This document shows, in pieces, positions 48,067 through 59,134 of a DNA stretch of 64,000 nucleotides. The notes under the pieces were generated by a model, which did no database searches, was not told the origin of the DNA, and saw nothing but the letters and a program-made list of their open reading frames with translations. Positions within the stretch are counted from its first letter, which is position 1. Each line of letters starts with the position of its first letter. Origin of the DNA: Streptomyces sp. NBC_01237 (GTDB taxonomy: Bacteria > Actinomycetota > Actinomycetes > Streptomycetales > Streptomycetaceae); contig NZ_CP108508.1 in the NCBI RefSeq assembly GCF_035917275.1, positions 1,364,001-1,428,000 on the forward strand, written 5' to 3'. The position numbers and the translations under genes were made by a program.

Positions 48067-49962
48067 ATGGACATCGGCACGCAGGGCGCACAGGCCCCCG
48101 CCGACCTCGCCTGGCTGCGCGGCGTGGACGCCTACACCATGGGCGCGTATCCGCAGGCCGAGGAGGAGTTCAGAGCCGCGGTGCGGTGCGATCCCGGCAT
48201 GGCGGACGGCTGGCTCGGCCTCCACGCGCTGCGCGTCGACACCACCACGGCGCTGCTGCGCATGTACCGCCACCGTGAACGCTTCGGCGAGCAGCGCTCC
48301 CGCCACCGCCGCACGCTCAACTCGTGGTACTGGCTGGGCTGGTGGGTACAACCGGTGCTGGAGAGCCCGCGCGACCTGCTGCTCGCGCACGCCTCGCACT
48401 GGCTGGACGGCCGCCATGTCCCGGAGCTGGACCGGGCGCTGGCCGGGCTGCCGCCGGTGGACACCGACTCCCAGGTACGGTTCCTGCACGCCTGCCGTTC
48501 CTACCTGGTCAAGGACTGGGACCAGCTCGTCCGCTACACCGAACAGCTCGTCGACGATCCGATGCTCGGCATCGAGGCGGGGCTCTTCGGCGGCATGGCG
48601 CGGGTGCGCCTGGAGATGTACGGGCAGGCCGAACCGCTGCTCTCGGCCGCCCTGATGCGCTGCCGCAGCGAGCAGCCGCAGCGCAAGGAGCTGCGCTACT
48701 GGCTGGCCAGGGCCCACGAGGGGACGGGGCGCAGCGCGGCGGCGCTTCCCCTCTACCGGGCGGTGCACCGCGTCGACCCGGCCTTCATGGACACCTCGGC
48801 CCGGCTCGCGGCGATCTCCGAGGGCGACGGGTACGACGACTCCGCCGATATGGCCGCCGTGTCGCTGACCGGATTCGGCGTGGACGGTACGGGCGCGGAG
48901 ACCCAGCCGGAGAGCGAATCGCCGCTCGGCACGGATCTCGTGGAGAGCCGGGAACCGTGGCCGGTCCCGGTCCCCGATCCGGGACCGGCCGTGCCTCCCC
49001 CGGTCGAGGGCGTACGCCACAAGGCGGCGCCGACGCCGAAGCGGCCGACCTTCCCCGCCGGGCCCAGCGATCCCGTACTGCTCGCCGAAGCGCTGGCGGA
49101 GCTGGAGCGGATGGTCGGCCTCGAACCGGTCAAGCGCCAGGTCAAGGCCCTGTCCGCGCAGTTGAACATGGCCCGGCTGCGGGCCGAGCAGGGACTGCCC
49201 GTCCAGCCGCCGAAGCGCCACTTCGTCTTCTCCGGCCCCTCCGGCACCGGCAAGACGACCGTCGCCCGCATTCTCGGCCGGGTCTTCTACGCCCTGGGAC
49301 TGCTCGGCGGCGACCACCTGGTGGAGGCGCAACGGGCCGATCTGGTCGGGGAGTTCCTCGGCCAGACGGCGGTCAAGGCCAATGAGCTGATCGACTCGGC
49401 GCTCGGCGGGGTGCTCTTCGTCGACGAGGCGTACAGCCTGTCCAACTCGGGCTACAGCAAGGGTGATGCGTACGGCGACGAGGCGCTTCAGGTCCTCCTG
49501 AAGCGGGCCGAGGACAACCGGGACCATCTCGTCGTCATCCTCGCGGGCTACCCGGAGGGCATGGACCGGCTGCTCGCCACCAATCCCGGGCTCTCCTCCC
49601 GCTTCACCAGCCGGGTGGACTTCCCGAGCTACCGCCCCCTGGAACTCACCGCGATCGGTGGGGTGCTGGCCGCCGAGAACGGTGATGTGTGGGACGAGGA
49701 GTCCGTGGACGAGCTGCGCAGCATCAGCGGGCATGTCATCGAGCAGGGCTGGATCGACGAACTGGGCAACGGGCGGTTCCTGCGGACGCTGTACGAGAAG
49801 AGCTGCGCCTACCGGGATCTGCGGCTGTCCGGATACGCGGCCGTGCCGACGCGCGACGATCTGGCGACGCTGCGGCTGCCGGATCTGATGCAGGCGTACG
49901 GGGAGGTGCTGTCCGGGCGGGGGCCGGTGAACCGCGGGCCCCAGGAGCCGGGGTCGGCGTGA
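48067..49962 (+). CDS. CbxX/CfqX-type AAA ATPase, EccA-like
   Basis: A 631-residue ATPase. The N-terminal half is TPR-like helices (MGAYPQAEEEFRAAVRCDPG and AGLFGGMARVRLEMYGQAEP), then a Pro-rich linker, then an AAA domain with Walker A GPSGTGKTT (Lys396), Walker B VLFVDEAYSL (Asp453, Glu454) and an arginine-finger region GLSSRFTSRVDFP. This is the layout of EccA, the cytoplasmic ATPase of type VII secretion, and of SpoVK. No EsxA/B, EccB to EccE or mycosin gene is nearby, so its partner is unknown. ATG 48067 has GGGGG four bases upstream; an ATG at 48019 is possible. Confidence 0.88.
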   Translation: MDIGTQGAQAPADLAWLRGVDAYTMGAYPQAEEEFRAAVRCDPGMADGWLGLHALRVDTTTALLRMYRHRERFGEQRSRHRRTLNSWYWLGWWVQPVLESPRDLLLAHASHWLDGRHVPELDRALAGLPPVDTDSQVRFLHACRSYLVKDWDQLVRYTEQLVDDPMLGIEAGLFGGMARVRLEMYGQAEPLLSAALMRCRSEQPQRKELRYWLARAHEGTGRSAAALPLYRAVHRVDPAFMDTSARLAAISEGDGYDDSADMAAVSLTGFGVDGTGAETQPESESPLGTDLVESREPWPVPVPDPGPAVPPPVEGVRHKAAPTPKRPTFPAGPSDPVLLAEALAELERMVGLEPVKRQVKALSAQLNMARLRAEQGLPVQPPKRHFVFSGPSGTGKTTVARILGRVFYALGLLGGDHLVEAQRADLVGEFLGQTAVKANELIDSALGGVLFVDEAYSLSNSGYSKGDAYGDEALQVLLKRAEDNRDHLVVILAGYPEGMDRLLATNPGLSSRFTSRVDFPSYRPLELTAIGGVLAAENGDVWDEESVDELRSISGHVIEQGWIDELGNGRFLRTLYEKSCAYRDLRLSGYAAVPTRDDLATLRLPDLMQAYGEVLSGRGPVNRGPQEPGSA

Positions 49963-50038
49963 GGGCGCGCGGTGACGGAGCACGGCGGCCGAGAGGTCCG
50001 GTGCCGGCCGCGCCGGGCGGCACCGGACCCCCGGTCCG

Positions 50039-51142
50039 TCAGGCCCGGCCCGCCAGGGCCTTCTGCTCCTGAGGGGCCGTCGGTACGTCCACCGTGCGGC
50101 GGGGCACCGAGACGCGGTGGGCCGGGTCGCGGACCTCTCCCACCAGCATTTCCAGGACATCCTCCATGGCGACCAGGCCCAGCACCCGCCCCGACGCGTC
50201 GGCCACCTGGGCCAGATGCGTCGCGGCGCGGCGCATCACGGTGAGGGCGTCGTCGAGGGGGAGTTCCGCGCGGACCGTCGCCATCGGGCGCCAGATCTGC
50301 TGCGGGACGGCGCGTTCGCCGTCCTCCAGGTCCAGGACGTCCTTGACGTGCAGGTAGCCCATGAAGGGGCCGCCGCCCTCAGCGCAGACGGGGAAGCGCG
50401 AGTAGCCGGTCCGTACGGTCAGCTCCTCGATCCTGCGGGGGGTGACGGAGGGGTCCACCGTCACCAGCGACGCCCGCTCCAGGAGTACGTCGGTGACCGG
50501 CCGGCTGCCCAGTTCGAGCGCGTCCTCCAGGCGCTCCTGGGCCTCCGGCTCCAGCAGTCCGGCCTGTCCGGAGTCCTCCACGAGCCGGTTGAGCTGCTCG
50601 CTGGTGAACACCGCCTCGACCTCGTCCTTGGGCTCGACCCGGAAGAGCCTCAGCACGATCCGGGCACAGGCGCCCAGTCCTGTGGTGACCGGGCGGCAGA
50701 GCCGGGCGAAACCGACCAGTCCGGGGCTGAGCCACAGAGCGGTCCGCTCGGGGGCGGCCATCGCGAGATTCTTCGGGACCATCTCGCCGATGACGAGGTG
50801 GAGGACGACCACGAAGACGAGAGCCAGCGCATAGCCGAGCGGGTGGATGAGCCCCTCGGGAACATGCGCCGCGTGGAAGACCGGTTCGAGGAGGTGGGCC
50901 ACGGTCGGCTCGGCGACGGCGCCCAGGGTGAGTGAGCAGATGGTGATGCCGAACTGGGCGGCGGCCATCATCTGCGGCAGGTTCTCCAGTCCGTACAGGA
51001 CCTGGCGGGCCCGGCTCGATCCGCTCGCGGCGAGCGGTTCGACCTGGCTGCGGCGTACGGAGACGAGAGCGAACTCGGCGCCGACGAAGAAGCCGTTCGC
51101 CAGCACCAGGAGCCCGGCGAACAGCAGCTGGACCAGGCTCAT
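50039..51142 (-). CDS. CNNM/CBS transporter, second of a pair
   Basis: A 367-residue member of the CNNM/CorC (hemolysin-like) family. Its N-terminal DUF21 membrane domain has LLVLANGFFVGAEFALVSV, TLGAVAEPTVAHLL and IGEMVPKNLAMA, followed by two CBS domains (about 200-330). Such proteins are linked to magnesium or cobalt export. It lacks the C-terminal CorC_HlyC domain carried by its upstream partner. The ATG overlaps the stop of that partner (ATGA). Confidence 0.92.
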   Translation of the reverse strand: MSLVQLLFAGLLVLANGFFVGAEFALVSVRRSQVEPLAASGSSRARQVLYGLENLPQMMAAAQFGITICSLTLGAVAEPTVAHLLEPVFHAAHVPEGLIHPLGYALALVFVVVLHLVIGEMVPKNLAMAAPERTALWLSPGLVGFARLCRPVTTGLGACARIVLRLFRVEPKDEVEAVFTSEQLNRLVEDSGQAGLLEPEAQERLEDALELGSRPVTDVLLERASLVTVDPSVTPRRIEELTVRTGYSRFPVCAEGGGPFMGYLHVKDVLDLEDGERAVPQQIWRPMATVRAELPLDDALTVMRRAATHLAQVADASGRVLGLVAMEDVLEMLVGEVRDPAHRVSVPRRTVDVPTAPQEQKALAGRA

Positions 51143-52512
51143 CGCACGGCCTCCAGCAGCACTCGCGCGGAGGGGTCCGCGGCCGTGACGTTCTCCGGCA
51201 GGTCCGCCGTGCGGGTGAAGCGGACCTGTTCGGCACGGTAGTGGCCGACCTGGCGGACGGAGATCCGCCAGCCGGGCAGTTCCGCGCGGTCCCCGGGGGC
51301 GGGGATGCGGCCCAGCAGATCGGCGACCAGTCCGGCCACGGTCTCGTACGGTCCGTCCGGTACGTCGAGACCTATCCGGCGCAGGGTGAGGACCCGGCAG
51401 CTGCCTTCGGCGTCCCAGACGGTACGGCCGTCCTCACCGACGGCGGTGGCCAGCTCGGGCCGGTCGGCGCCCTCCGCGTCGTGCTCGTCGCGGACCTCGC
51501 CGACGAGTTCCTCGATGATGTCCTCAAGGGTGACGACTCCGGCGGTGCCGCCGTACTCGTCGACGACGACGGCGATCGGCTGCTCCTTGCGCAGCCGCTG
51601 GAGGAGCTGTTCGACGGGCAGGCTCTCCGGCACCAGAAGCGGTGGTACGGCGATCCGGCCCGCCGGGGTGCGCAGCCGCTCCTGGGCGGGGACGGCGAGG
51701 GCGTCCTTGAGGTGGATCATGCCGACGACCTCGTCGATGCGGTCCCGGTAGACCGGGAAGCGGGAGAGGCCGGTGGCGCGGGTGAGGTTGAGGACGTCCG
51801 CCGCGGTCGCGGACGACTGGAGGGCGCTCACCTTCACCCGGGGGGTCATGACGTGCTGGGCGGTGAGTCCGGCCAGCGACAGGGTCCGTACGAAGAGGTC
51901 GGCGGTGTCCTGTTCCAGGGTGCCGGCCTCGGCCGAGTGCCTGGCCAGCGAGACCAGCTCGCCCGGGGTACGGGCGGAGGCCAGCTCGTCGGTGGGCTCC
52001 ACGCCCAGCAGGCGCACCAGCCGGTTGGCGAGGGTGTTCAGTGCGGTGATCACGGGGCGCAGCACGGTCGCGAAACGGTGCTGGGGTCCGGCGACGAAGC
52101 GGGCGACCTGGAGCGGCCGTGAGATCGCCCAGTTCTTCGGGACGAGCTCGCCGATCACCATCTGGACGGCGGAGGCGAGCAGCATCCCGATGACCACGCT
52201 GACACCGGGTACGGCCCCTTCGGGCAGTCCGGTGGCGGTCAGGGGGCCGGCGAGCAGCTGGGCGAGCGCCGGTTCGGCGAGCATGCCGACGACCAGCGAG
52301 GTGATGGTGATGCCCAGCTGGGTGCCGGAGAGCTGGAAGGAGAGTTCGCGCAGGGCTTCGACGACGGTACGGGCCCGCCGGTCGCCCTCGGCGGCCGCGC
52401 GTTCGGCGTCCGGCCGCTCCACGGTGACGAGCCCGAATTCGGCTGCCACGAAGAATCCGTTGGCGAGGATGAGAAGGAATGCCGCACTGAGAAGCAGCAG
52501 TGGGGTGGTCAT
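51139..52512 (-). CDS. CNNM/CBS transporter with CorC domain, first of a pair
   Basis: A 457-residue CNNM protein: a DUF21 membrane domain (LLILANGFFVAAEFGLVTV, VIGELVPKNWAIS), two CBS domains with VMTPRVKVSAL and VVDEYGGTAGVVTLEDIIEE, and a C-terminal CorC_HlyC domain (about 360-440). It heads a two-gene operon whose products probably form a heterodimer for divalent-cation transport. The ATG at 52512 begins the message after an intergenic region with a terminator for the gene behind. Confidence 0.93.
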   Translation of the reverse strand: MTTPLLLLSAAFLLILANGFFVAAEFGLVTVERPDAERAAAEGDRRARTVVEALRELSFQLSGTQLGITITSLVVGMLAEPALAQLLAGPLTATGLPEGAVPGVSVVIGMLLASAVQMVIGELVPKNWAISRPLQVARFVAGPQHRFATVLRPVITALNTLANRLVRLLGVEPTDELASARTPGELVSLARHSAEAGTLEQDTADLFVRTLSLAGLTAQHVMTPRVKVSALQSSATAADVLNLTRATGLSRFPVYRDRIDEVVGMIHLKDALAVPAQERLRTPAGRIAVPPLLVPESLPVEQLLQRLRKEQPIAVVVDEYGGTAGVVTLEDIIEELVGEVRDEHDAEGADRPELATAVGEDGRTVWDAEGSCRVLTLRRIGLDVPDGPYETVAGLVADLLGRIPAPGDRAELPGWRISVRQVGHYRAEQVRFTRTADLPENVTAADPSARVLLEAVR

Positions 52513-52596
52513 GCCGCCGCCTCCGGGGAAGGGGCGGCGCAGGTACTACCGGACGATCCGTCCATTGCTGGAGGGAGTCACTCCTTGGGTCGCAGG

Positions 52597-52633
52597 AAAA
52601 ACCCCGCCGGCCCGGGGGGCCTCTGGGGCGGGG
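52597..52633 (-). terminator. Terminator after the PH-domain gene
   Basis: On the minus strand a GC-rich stem (CCCCGCC at 52602-52608 with GGCGGGG at 52627-52633) is followed by a run of five T residues, a classical intrinsic terminator. Confidence 0.75.
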
Positions 52634-52697
52634 CGGGGCGCACCTGGCGCCGCCGCCCTCCAGAGTAATCAAGAAGAGGCCGTACGGGGCAGGGGGC

Positions 52698-53174
52698 TCA
52701 GCCGTTGTCCGTGACGGCGTCCGCTCCGGTGCCGCGGGATTCGGCGAGGACGCGCAGCGTACGGGCGTCCCGGATGGCCTGCTGCTTGGCGATTCCGGGC
52801 TGGATGCCGAGCGCGGGCAGGCTGGTGCCGTCGCTGAGGTCGAGGAAGACCCAGGGGTCGCCGACCCGCAGGTTGACCCGGAGGATCTCCTCCCAGGCCA
52901 GCCTGCGGGTGCGGGTGAGGTTGACGACGGTGACCCCGGTGTCATCGGCGACGACCTTGGGCCTGCTGAGCAGGGCCAGGACACCGAAGAAGAGGGCGGC
53001 CACGAAGATGAAGCTGGTCCGCTCCCCCGGGTTCAGCTTCTCCAGGGTCAGGGCGATGACTGTGATGACGAGGAACATCGCCAGACCCACGGCCAGCAGG
53101 ACCACCCGGGTGAGGGTGGGCCTGAAGGTGACCGGGAGGGCGGGCAGTTCGGGCCGGGGGGCGGAGGCGGACAT
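52698..53174 (-). CDS. Membrane protein with PH-like domain
   Basis: A 158-residue protein with two membrane helices (RVVLLAVGLAMFLVITVIALT and FIFVAALFFGVLALL), then a bacterial PH-like domain (PKVVADDTGVTVVNL, LAWEEILRVNLRVGD, PWVFLDLSDGTSL). Its role is unknown. It lies 44 bp after hisG and could be the last gene of the rib-his operon. The ATG at 53174 has AAGAAGAG upstream. Confidence 0.85.
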   Translation of the reverse strand: MSASAPRPELPALPVTFRPTLTRVVLLAVGLAMFLVITVIALTLEKLNPGERTSFIFVAALFFGVLALLSRPKVVADDTGVTVVNLTRTRRLAWEEILRVNLRVGDPWVFLDLSDGTSLPALGIQPGIAKQQAIRDARTLRVLAESRGTGADAVTDNG

Positions 53175-53218
53175 CAGGCGCTCTTCTTGTCTGTCGGTGT
53201 TCTCGGTCGCCCCGGCCG

Positions 53219-54067
53219 TCAGAGACGGCAGGCGTGGATGGCCGTGGTGAGGATGGCGCGGGCACCGAGCTCGTACAGATCGTCCATGATCCGCTGTGCC
53301 TCCTTGGCGGCGACCATGGAGCGGACGGCGACCCATCCCTCGTGGTGCAGCGGGGAGATGGTCGGCGACTCCAGGCCCGGGGTGAGGGCCACGGCACGCT
53401 CCAGGTGCTCGACGCGGCAGTCGTAGTCCATCATCACGTAGGAGCGGGCGACCAGGACGCCCTGGAGGCGGCGGAGGAACTGCTGCACCTTCGGGTCGTC
53501 GTCGGGGGCGCCGGTGCGCCGGATGACGACGGCCTCCGACTTCATGATCGGCTCGCCGATCACTTCGAGTCCGGCGTTGCGCAGGCTAGTGCCGGTCTCC
53601 ACCACATCGGCGATGATCTGGGCGACCCCCAGCTCGATGGCGGTCTCGACCGCGCCGTCGAGGTGGACGACGGAGGCGGTCACGCCGGCGTCGGCCAGGT
53701 GCTTGGCGACGATGCCCTCGTAGGAGGTGGCGATCGTCATGCCGTCGAAGTCCTGCGGGCCGTGGGCCGTGCCGGGCTTGGTGGCGTAGCGGAACGTCGA
53801 GCGGGCGAAGCCGAGCTGGAGGATCTCCTCGGCGTCGGCCCCGGAGTCCAGCAGCAGGTCGCGGCCGGTGACGCCGATGTCGAGACGGCCGGAGCTGACG
53901 TAGATCGCGATGTCGCGGGGCCGCAGGTAGAAGAACTCGACCTCGTTCTCCGGGTCGACGAGAACGAGCTCCTTGGACTCCTTGCGCTGCTGGTATCCGG
54001 CCTCATGGAGCATCGCCATCGCAGGCCCGGAGAGTGAACCCTTGTTGGGGACGGCGATGCGCAGCAT
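53219..54067 (-). CDS. hisG: ATP phosphoribosyltransferase (HisG)
   Basis: First enzyme of histidine synthesis, joining ATP and PRPP. The 282-residue length and C-terminal regulatory domain (SPLHHEGWVAVRSMVA then LGARAILTTAIHACRL) mark the long, histidine-inhibited form that needs no HisZ. LRIAVPNKGSLSGPA, GRLDIGVTGRDLL and the PRPP-binding ADVVETGTSL are present. It follows hisE by 68 bp. The ATG at 54067 has an AAAGGA site. Confidence 0.97.
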   Translation of the reverse strand: MLRIAVPNKGSLSGPAMAMLHEAGYQQRKESKELVLVDPENEVEFFYLRPRDIAIYVSSGRLDIGVTGRDLLLDSGADAEEILQLGFARSTFRYATKPGTAHGPQDFDGMTIATSYEGIVAKHLADAGVTASVVHLDGAVETAIELGVAQIIADVVETGTSLRNAGLEVIGEPIMKSEAVVIRRTGAPDDDPKVQQFLRRLQGVLVARSYVMMDYDCRVEHLERAVALTPGLESPTISPLHHEGWVAVRSMVAAKEAQRIMDDLYELGARAILTTAIHACRL

Positions 54068-54135
54068 GGGGTCAGGTCCTTTGGTGCGAAGGGGTGGGAT
54101 TGCGGACGTGCGGATGTGCGGGGAGCGCGGTCGGC

Positions 54136-54408
54136 CTAGAGATGGGCGTAGACGTCGTCGAGGGAGATGCCGCGGGCGACCATCATCACCTGGACGTGGT
54201 ACAGCAGCTGCGAGATCTCCTCGGCGGCGGCTTCCTTGCCCTCGTACTCGGCGGCCATCCACACCTCGGCCGCCTCCTCGACGACCTTCTTGCCGATGGC
54301 ATGCACTCCCTTGTCCACCAGTTCGGCGGTGCGGGAGGTGGAGGGGTCGCCGTTGGCGGCCTTGAGCTGCAGCTCGGCGAAGAGCTCTTCGAAGGTTTTG
54401 TTCGCCAT
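54136..54408 (-). CDS. hisE: Phosphoribosyl-ATP diphosphatase (HisE)
   Basis: Second step of histidine synthesis, releasing pyrophosphate from phosphoribosyl-ATP. The 90-residue all-helical MazG-like protein has [29 protein letters not shown] and [15 protein letters not shown] with the metal-binding Glu set. It stands alone, without the HisI fusion found in many bacteria. It is 35 bp after ribH in the same operon. Confidence 0.96.
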   Translation of the reverse strand: MANKTFEELFAELQLKAANGDPSTSRTAELVDKGVHAIGKKVVEEAAEVWMAAEYEGKEAAAEEISQLLYHVQVMMVARGISLDDVYAHL

Positions 54409-54443
54409 GATGGTCCTTAGAATACGGGGTCGCCGGCCCGCAC

Positions 54444-54929
54444 TCAGCGCCAGGGTTCACTGACGGTGCGCAGTGTGGTGGCGGTGGCGACGGCCGCGGT
54501 GACCGCTTCGTGGCCCTTGTCCTCGTTGGACCCTTCGAGACCGGCCCGGTCCAGCGCCTGCTCCTCGGTGTCACAGGTCAGGACGCCGAATCCGACCGGC
54601 ACCCCGGTGTCGACGGTGACCTGGGTGAGGCCCGCGGTGACCCCGTGGGAGACGTACTCGAAGTGCGGGGTTCCACCGCGGATGATCACGCCGAGGGCGA
54701 CGATCGCGTCGTAGCCGCGGCCCGCGAGGACCTTGGCGACGACGGGAAGCTCGAAGCTGCCGGGGACCCGGAGCAGGGTCGGCTCGTCGATGCCCAGCTC
54801 GTGCAGCGCGCGCAGGGCGCCGTCGACGAGTCCGTCCATGATCTTCTCGTGCCACTGGGCGGCGATCACGGCCACCCGCAGGTCACCGCAGTTGCGTACG
54901 GACAGTTCGGGTGCGCCCTTGCCGCTCAT
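54444..54929 (-). CDS. ribH: 6,7-Dimethyl-8-ribityllumazine synthase (RibH)
   Basis: Joins the pyrimidine intermediate and 3,4-dihydroxy-2-butanone-4-phosphate to make lumazine. The 161-residue protein has [44 protein letters not shown] and the catalytic His region, then [17 protein letters not shown]. Lumazine synthases form 60-subunit or pentameric shells. The ATG at 54929 is the standard start. Confidence 0.97.
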   Translation of the reverse strand: MSGKGAPELSVRNCGDLRVAVIAAQWHEKIMDGLVDGALRALHELGIDEPTLLRVPGSFELPVVAKVLAGRGYDAIVALGVIIRGGTPHFEYVSHGVTAGLTQVTVDTGVPVGFGVLTCDTEEQALDRAGLEGSNEDKGHEAVTAAVATATTLRTVSEPWR

Positions 54930-54998
54930 GTCTCTCCTACTGCTCGTTCCGTGGGGTTACGGGGTGGTGGGTGGGGTGGATCAGGGATACGGGGCAGG

Positions 54999-56293
<1,295 letters not shown>

Positions 56294-56297
<4 letters not shown>

Positions 56298-56938
56298 GCC
56301 GTGGCTCCTTCCAGAGCGGGTGACCGCGTGCGCAGCCACCAGTCGCGCATGCCCCACAGGACGAGGGCCCCGTAGACGACGTAGATGAGACCGGAGAAGG
56401 CGAGCCCGCTGTGGAAATTGAGCGGGACGCCGACCAGGTCCACGAGGAGCCAGGCGAACCAGAACTCGACCATGCCGCGCGCCTGGGCGAGCATCGCGAC
56501 GAGCGTGCCCGCGAAGATGTAGGCGTCCGCCCAGGGGCTCCAGGACAGGGACGGGAACGCCGTGAAGAGACCGCCGACGGCCAGGGTGCCGACCGCCGCG
56601 CCGCCGACCAGCAGGCCGCGCTCGCGCCAGGTGGCGAACCGTACGGCGATGCTGCCGTCCTGGGCCTGCTGCCTGCCGCGGGTCCACTGCTGCCAGCCCC
56701 AGACGGCGACGGCGATGACGACCAGCTGTTTGCCGACGCTGCCCGCCTGGTGCACGGAGACATTGGCCGCGACCAGGACGACGCCGGAGAGGAGCTGGGC
56801 GGGCCAGGTCCAGATGGAACGGAGCCAGCCCAGGGTGAGCGCCGCCAGACCGATCGTGTTGCCGAGCATGTCGGACCAGATGATGTGCTGCCCCAGGACG
56901 GTGAACGCCTCCGAGTTCAGCCAGGTCAGCGCGCTCAT
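56294..56938 (-). CDS. ribM: PnuC-family flavin transporter (RibM)
   Basis: A 214-residue membrane protein of the PnuC family with about seven helices ([49 protein letters not shown]). Inside the rib operon, between ribE and ribBA, it matches RibM, the riboflavin and roseoflavin carrier described in Streptomyces davaonensis and Corynebacterium, rather than a nicotinamide riboside carrier. Both ends overlap neighbours by 4 bp (ATGA), so translation is coupled. Confidence 0.9.
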
Positions 56939-57591
56939 GTCACCGGCTCCCCGGGCTCCGGCACCACACCCCGGGCAGCGCCGGGGGCGGCACCCGGGAT
57001 CGCATCGGCACCGAGCAGCCGCTCGACGTACTTCGCGATCACGTCCACTTCGAGGTTGACCGGGTCGCCGGGCTGCTTGATGCCGAGCGTGGTCAGGGCG
57101 AGGGTGGTGGGGATGAGGCTGATGGTGAAGTAGTCGGGCCCGGCGTCCACGACGGTCAGGCTCACGCCGTCGACGGTGATGGAGCCCTTCTCCACCACGT
57201 AGCGGGCCAGCTCCGCGGGCAGGGAGACCTTCACGATCTCCCAGTTCTCGGAGATCCTGCGCTCCACGATGCGGCCGGTGCCGTCGACGTGGCCCTGGAC
57301 GATGTGTCCGCCGAGCCGGCCGCCGAGGGCCATGGGCCGCTCCAGGTTGACCCGGGAGCCGGTCGTGAGGGCGCCCAGGCTGGAGCGGTCGAGCGTCTCC
57401 GCCATCACGTCCGCGGTGAACTCGTGCTCGCCGAGGTCCACGACGGTGAGGCAGACCCCGTTGACGGCGATGGAGTCGCCGTGTTTGGCGCCTTCGGTGA
57501 CGACGGGGCCGCGCAGTCGGAAGCGGGAGGCGTCGTCGAGCTTCTCGACGGCAGTGACCTCACCCAGTTCTTCGACAATTCCGGTGAACAC
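56935..57591 (-). CDS. ribE: Riboflavin synthase (RibE)
   Basis: Makes riboflavin by dismutation of two lumazines. The 218-residue protein has two homologous beta-barrel halves, each opening with a similar motif ([12 protein letters not shown] and [16 protein letters not shown]). [13 protein letters not shown] and [13 protein letters not shown] are the matching repeats. The GTG at 57591 directly follows the ribD stop and has GAAGGGAAAC upstream. Confidence 0.96.
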   Translation of the reverse strand: MFTGIVEELGEVTAVEKLDDASRFRLRGPVVTEGAKHGDSIAVNGVCLTVVDLGEHEFTADVMAETLDRSSLGALTTGSRVNLERPMALGGRLGGHIVQGHVDGTGRIVERRISENWEIVKVSLPAELARYVVEKGSITVDGVSLTVVDAGPDYFTISLIPTTLALTTLGIKQPGDPVNLEVDVIAKYVERLLGADAIPGAAPGAARGVVPEPGEPVT

Positions 57592-58692
57592 TCAGTTTCC
57601 CTTCCGAGCAGTGACGGGGACGGCGGTGATGCGCAGATCGGGGCCGAGAGTGACGGTCTCGGTCACATCGAGGCGCAACGCCCGCGCAAGTGTGGGGATT
57701 CCGGCGTCGGCGAGGGCGGCGGGGCCCGCGCCGAGCAGAACGGGGGCGAGATAGCCGACGACCTTGTCGACCGCTCCGGCGGCGACGAAGGCACCGGCCA
57801 GGGTCGGCCCGCCTTCGAGGAGCACGGAGCGCACGCCCCGCCCATGGAGGGCGGCGAGCAGGGCCGGCAGGTCCAGGCCCCGGCCGGAGGCGGCCCGCGG
57901 CAGCCGCAGGACGGCCGCGTCGGGGAGATGGGCGGCGGGTGCGTCGTCGGCGACCGCGATCAGGGTGGGCGCGGTCGCGTCGAGGACGCGGGCGCCGGGC
58001 TTGACGGCCGTCGCGCCGGTGTCGACGACCACCCGCAGCGGCTGGGTGGCGCCCTCGATGCCGCGTACTGCCAGCTGGGGGTCGTCGGCACGGGCGGTGC
58101 CGGAACCGACCACGACGGCGTCGGCCTCGGCACGCAGCCGGTGGACGTCGGCGCGGGCCTCGGGCGAGGTGATCCAGCGGCTGGTGGCGTCGGCGGCCGC
58201 GACCCGGCCGTCGAGCGTCGCCGCGTACTTCCAGAGGACGTACGGGCGGCCGAGGCGCACCGAGGTCAGCCAGGCGGCGTTGCCCGTCTCGGCCTCGTCG
58301 GCGAGGAGCCCCTGCTCGACCTGGATCCCGGCCCGGCGCAGGGTGTCCGCGCCGCCGGTGGCCTGCGGATTCGGGTCGCCGACCGCGTACACGACCCGGC
58401 TGATCCCGGCGTGCAGGAGCGCCTGGGCGCAGGGGCCGGTGCGTCCGGTGTGGTTACAGGGTTCGAGGGTGACGTAGGCGGTACCGCCCCGGGCCCGCTC
58501 ACCGGCGGCACGCAGCGCGTGTATCTCGGCGTGCGGCCCTCCGGCGCGCTGGTGGAAGCCTTCTCCGGCCCGCTCTCCGGAGGCGTCGGTGATCACGCAT
58601 CCGACGACCGGATTGGGGCTGGTGGAGCCGAGCCCGCGGGCTGCGAGCGCGATCGCTCGGCGCATGGCGGTGATATCGGCTGCGGTGGCCAC
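57592..58692 (-). CDS. ribD: Bifunctional riboflavin deaminase/reductase (RibD)
   Basis: A 366-residue fusion: N-terminal deaminase with the zinc-binding GPHAEIHAL and EPCNHTGRTGPC, and C-terminal NADPH reductase with KYAATLDGRVAAADATSRW, VVVGSGTARADDP and LLEGGPTLAGAF. It is the first gene behind the FMN riboswitch, 163 bp away. The GTG at 58692 has AGGAGG at ideal spacing. Confidence 0.96.
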   Translation of the reverse strand: MATAADITAMRRAIALAARGLGSTSPNPVVGCVITDASGERAGEGFHQRAGGPHAEIHALRAAGERARGGTAYVTLEPCNHTGRTGPCAQALLHAGISRVVYAVGDPNPQATGGADTLRRAGIQVEQGLLADEAETGNAAWLTSVRLGRPYVLWKYAATLDGRVAAADATSRWITSPEARADVHRLRAEADAVVVGSGTARADDPQLAVRGIEGATQPLRVVVDTGATAVKPGARVLDATAPTLIAVADDAPAAHLPDAAVLRLPRAASGRGLDLPALLAALHGRGVRSVLLEGGPTLAGAFVAAGAVDKVVGYLAPVLLGAGPAALADAGIPTLARALRLDVTETVTLGPDLRITAVPVTARKGN

Positions 58693-58854
58693 CGGGTCCT
58701 CCTGCCTCTTCGGGCACGGACTCCGGGGCCTGTCGATGACGACAGATGAAGCGGTACGACACCGGGAACGCCAAAACCCGGGTACACGGACACGGCAGTC
58801 CCGGTGATACGGAACACGCGTCCGCCTGGGGCGGCGTACCTGTGACGACCCGCC

Positions 58855-58981
58855 GCGCACTGCCTCCCATCCGGACTTTCACCGTCGGTCCAGGAATCAC
58901 ACCTGGTCAACCGGCCGCTGGCTGCGGACGGGTCGCGGACTATAACCGCCGGTTCGGAATTGCACCGACCCCGGAGTGCGC
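58855..58981 (-). promoter_or_regulatory. FMN riboswitch (RFN element)
   Basis: Read on the minus strand this has the closing stem GCGCACT/AGTGCGC and all conserved junction segments of the RFN element: GGTGCAATTCC, ACCGGCGGTTATAGTCCGCG, GGTTGACCAGGTG, TTCCTGGACCGACGGTG and AAAGTCCGGATGGGAGG. It binds FMN and turns off the rib operon when FMN is plentiful. The remaining 160 nt to ribD hold the expression platform. Confidence 0.96.
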
Positions 58982-59134
58982 TGCTATTGGTACGCAATCA
59001 GTCTGCCACGGACGACCGTCGGCCATGCAGGTGATGGCTGTGTGCTGACTCACAGAGCAACCTGGGAGAAGGGGCGCCCCCACGGGTCGCCCGCTCGCCG
59101 CCCCGCGTCCCGCCGCTCTGGCAGGCTTGCGTCC

